Both the position numbers and the translations under genes were made by a program. Source: Spinellus fusiger (Eukaryota > Mucoromycota > Mucoromycetes > Mucorales > Phycomycetaceae). Taken from it: DNA of 64,000 nt. This document shows positions 61,838 to 64,000 of the stretch, in pieces. The stretch spans positions 62,001 to 126,000 of the forward strand of contig JALLLS010000087.1 in assembly GCA_025094145.1 (NCBI GenBank). The letters are read 5' to 3'. How positions within the stretch are numbered: the first letter of the stretch is position 1; every line of letters starts with the position of its first letter. Under the pieces are notes generated by a model, which saw only the letters and a program-made list of their open reading frames with translations, ran no database searches and was not told where the DNA came from.

Positions 61838-62080
61838 ACGTATTTGTACTCTTTTCAATCATGAAAAACAAAAACAAAAAACAAAAAAGACACCAACTGC
61901 TTCTATTAATATAGTCTTTTGTTTTATTAGAGAATAGCAAACAAATAAAGAAATAAAAGGATAAAGATGTCTAGTGAGTTCATAAAAACAAGACCCTTTC
62001 TCATAATAAAAAGTTGTTTTATCCGTGTTTATTGGATAATAGCGTCATGATAAGACCATGCTTCCCACCGACAATGCTTT
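61838..62080. other. Convergent 3' spacer
   Basis: 243 bases between the CPSF2 and right-edge gene stop codons. It holds an A-rich AAAAACAAAAACAAAAAACA block near 61862 and polyadenylation-like AATAAAGAAATAAA near 61943. No gene. Confidence 0.5.
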
Positions 62081-64000
62081 CTACGTCTGTGCGTTTTTGG
62101 CCACCCATTGTTCTTGGCATTTTTCAATCAGCAATAAAAGACATTTTACATATTCCACCAATTCACGTTCATTTTCCTTGCCTAGAATACTCTCAGAAGT
62201 CCAAGAAGCAAGGAGGCCTTCTGGAAGACTGAGGTTGGATTCAAAGGCTTTGCTGTGGAGAGAGTATAAGACCTAATAGACATGCCTTTAGTGTTCTACT
62301 CTATTCAACTGCGATCTGTTCTATCTGTGACACTTACTTCCAGATCATACCAGACACTACCCGTGCCAGTAGCACCAAGAATCTTCTCAGGAGCATAGCC
62401 TATTCTGGCTTGACGAACCAATGGAACACGTTCTACGCGAGTAATCTCAACCACAAAGGGATAATGGAGTCTGTAGCGAGTGGTGTGTTTGTGTAGAATG
62501 TATTTGATGACAAGAAAATCAGGGACGTCTTCAAATGTCAACTGATTATTGGTAGGGCTCACGGACACTTTCTTAATAAATGTACTGTATGGCTTAACAT
62601 CCACACGTCCAAGCTCTTGTGTTTGTAGTGTCATTTGAAAATCAAACATTCTAGTATACATGTCTATGAGTATTTTCTTCTTCTTTTCTTCTTCTTCTGT
62701 TGGTGGTTCCTCTATAATTATAGATAGATAAATAGATATAAAAGTGTTACCTGTCAAGAGAAACCCAATCAATCTCGGTAACTGTACTCTTTTTTGTAAT
62801 TACTTTAGTCAACTCCACCACTGGTTGGCTCATATGCATCACTACTGACTTGTAAGGTAGTATTGGCTGATTACGTGCATCTGCGTGGATCTCAAAGTAG
62901 GAGGTTTTAGAGAAATGTGCAGGTAGGATCTCAATGATACTTTTGATCATCACATCAGAAGCAGTGGTGCTAATATCACAGTATGAGTTGTGCCTCTTTT
63001 TTCTTTTTCTTCTTCCTTCTCTTACATGCCACTGAAGCTACACTTTACACCTTTCTCTTTCAATAGAATATCCCTAATGTCTTGAAATCCCCAAATGGAT
63101 CTTTGAACCTCACTAGGCACCTGCATCCACAACACTTTTCCAAGCCTAATAACAGAGATGAATAAGAGCATATCATCCCATCCTCCTTACTTGGCAGACA
63201 GTTTGACATCTCCTCTGAATCCCTGTACACTGGTAAGGCTATTTGAGAGAGGATGAGTCAGTAAGGTTGCATCTCTTTCCATGCATCGGCTCCATGGAAG
63301 TGTGGGGATAGCTAGCTTACCCATCATGCAATGAATTTTTGATATTGCCTAGATTGTAGTTTCGTACGCTAAACAGTAGACAGTCTCATTCAGCCCTCAA
63401 TGCATCAGACCTACACCACTTACATATCTAAAAGACTGTCTGTAGGCTCATTACTAGGAGGGCCTGCCTTTTGTGGAGTGATACGAAGCACACGACGGGC
63501 CTTGGTGGTATTGTTGGTCTCCTTGACAGGTTTAGGTGCAGAAGGAAGAGATGGAAAGTCATTCACAGGTAATCCCCGAGTTTCTTGTGATGGCTGTGGT
63601 TCAGGTGTATTTCCAACTGGTACGAAGCTAGGACTGTCTGACCAATTGTGCACTACTGTCTCTGTTCCACCATACAAAGACATGCCTTCATTCTTAATGT
63701 TGAAACGACTGGAGGGATAGGCAGGATAGGCAGATGTTGGTGGTTTAGCAGGACTCTCTTTGCCTACAGGTGCCTTTTTCTGTTGCTGCTGAGGTGATGG
63801 CTGCCTATAGGGCTGCTTAAGGAGATCACCCGCCATTGACTTTGTCTCTGTCTCGGGTTGTGGCTGTGATGTGAGTTGTGGAGAGACTTCGTTTTGTTGT
63901 GCCAGCTTTTGTCGTCTCAAGTACTCATTGTAGGCCTTTCGATCATTCATGTCCTTTTGCTGTAAATAAGCCTTGACATCTTTCTGCTGATCAATAACAG
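62081..64000 (-). CDS. Large conserved fungal protein of unknown family (5' end off window)
   Basis: The frame is open at the right edge (VIDQQKDVKAYLQQKDMNDR), so the gene starts beyond 64000. The first visible exon (to 63420) is Gln/Pro-rich and disordered, with NDFPSLPSAPKPV. Then small exons: SVQGFRGDVKLSAK, LGKVLWMQVPSEVQRSIWGF, IIEILPAHFSKTSYFEIHAD, VVELTKVITKKSTVTEIDWV, FDFQMTLQTQELGRVDVKPY, RLHYPFVVEITRVERVPLVR, VLYSLHSKAFESNLSLPEGL, ending with TAG at 62081-62083. The GFRGDVKL and NLSLPEG stretches look like conserved motifs of fungal proteins without assigned function, but I cannot name the family. Confidence 0.6.

Overview
This is a 64 kb piece of a fungal nuclear genome. The genes are dense, mostly broken by short GT-AG introns of about 45-110 nt, and sit in AT-rich spacers. 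Genes with strong family signatures include a Zn2Cys6 transcription factor, an eisosome Pil1/Lsp1 protein, a Nab3-like RRM protein and fungal-type RasGEF, FSH1 and Pex23/DysF-domain proteins. Together with Tc1/mariner and LINE relics, this suggests an early-diverging filamentous fungus, most likely Mucoromycota. The assignment rests on remembered protein resemblance, not on a search.

Left part (1-10.5 kb): an SDS3-like Rpd3L subunit (+), a glomulin/ALF4/Ybp-type protein (-), an RPA-interacting protein (-), then about 3.5 kb of AT-rich DNA with a few exon-like remnants. From 10.5 to 17 kb lies a decayed multi-membrane-span gene whose two halves are separated by nested transposons: a Tc1/mariner element whose right terminal repeat was hit by a LINE.

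Middle part (17.5-38.4 kb): XPC/Rad4 (-), a Nab3-like RNA-binding protein (-) head to head with the spliceosomal helicase PRP22/DHX8 (+), and two tandem CZIB/UPF0587 paralogues (+) separated by a 5'-truncated LINE with a clean 15-bp target duplication. These are followed by a small unknown gene, an FSH1-type serine hydrolase (+), a Zn2Cys6 regulator (+) and mitochondrial ribosomal protein uL16m (-).

Right part (38.4-64 kb): a 3 kb gene-poor spacer, a protein made largely of 21-residue repeats (+), PIL1 (-) head to head with a four-span claudin/Sur7-like membrane protein (+), an amidohydrolase (-), PES1/pescadillo (-) head to head with ribosomal protein uS8 (+), a DysF-domain protein (-), a CDC25-type RasGEF (+), the COA4/CMC3 cytochrome oxidase factor (-), CPSF2/CPSF100 (+) and a large unnamed gene running off the right edge (-).

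Three divergent pairs look functionally coherent: Nab3-like/PRP22 (RNA processing), PIL1/tetraspan (plasma-membrane domains) and PES1/uS8 (ribosome production). I found no rRNA, no convincing tRNA and no CRISPR. Intron positions were read by eye from frame continuity, splice dinucleotides and family resemblance. Exon lengths that sum to an open frame are given where I could verify them.
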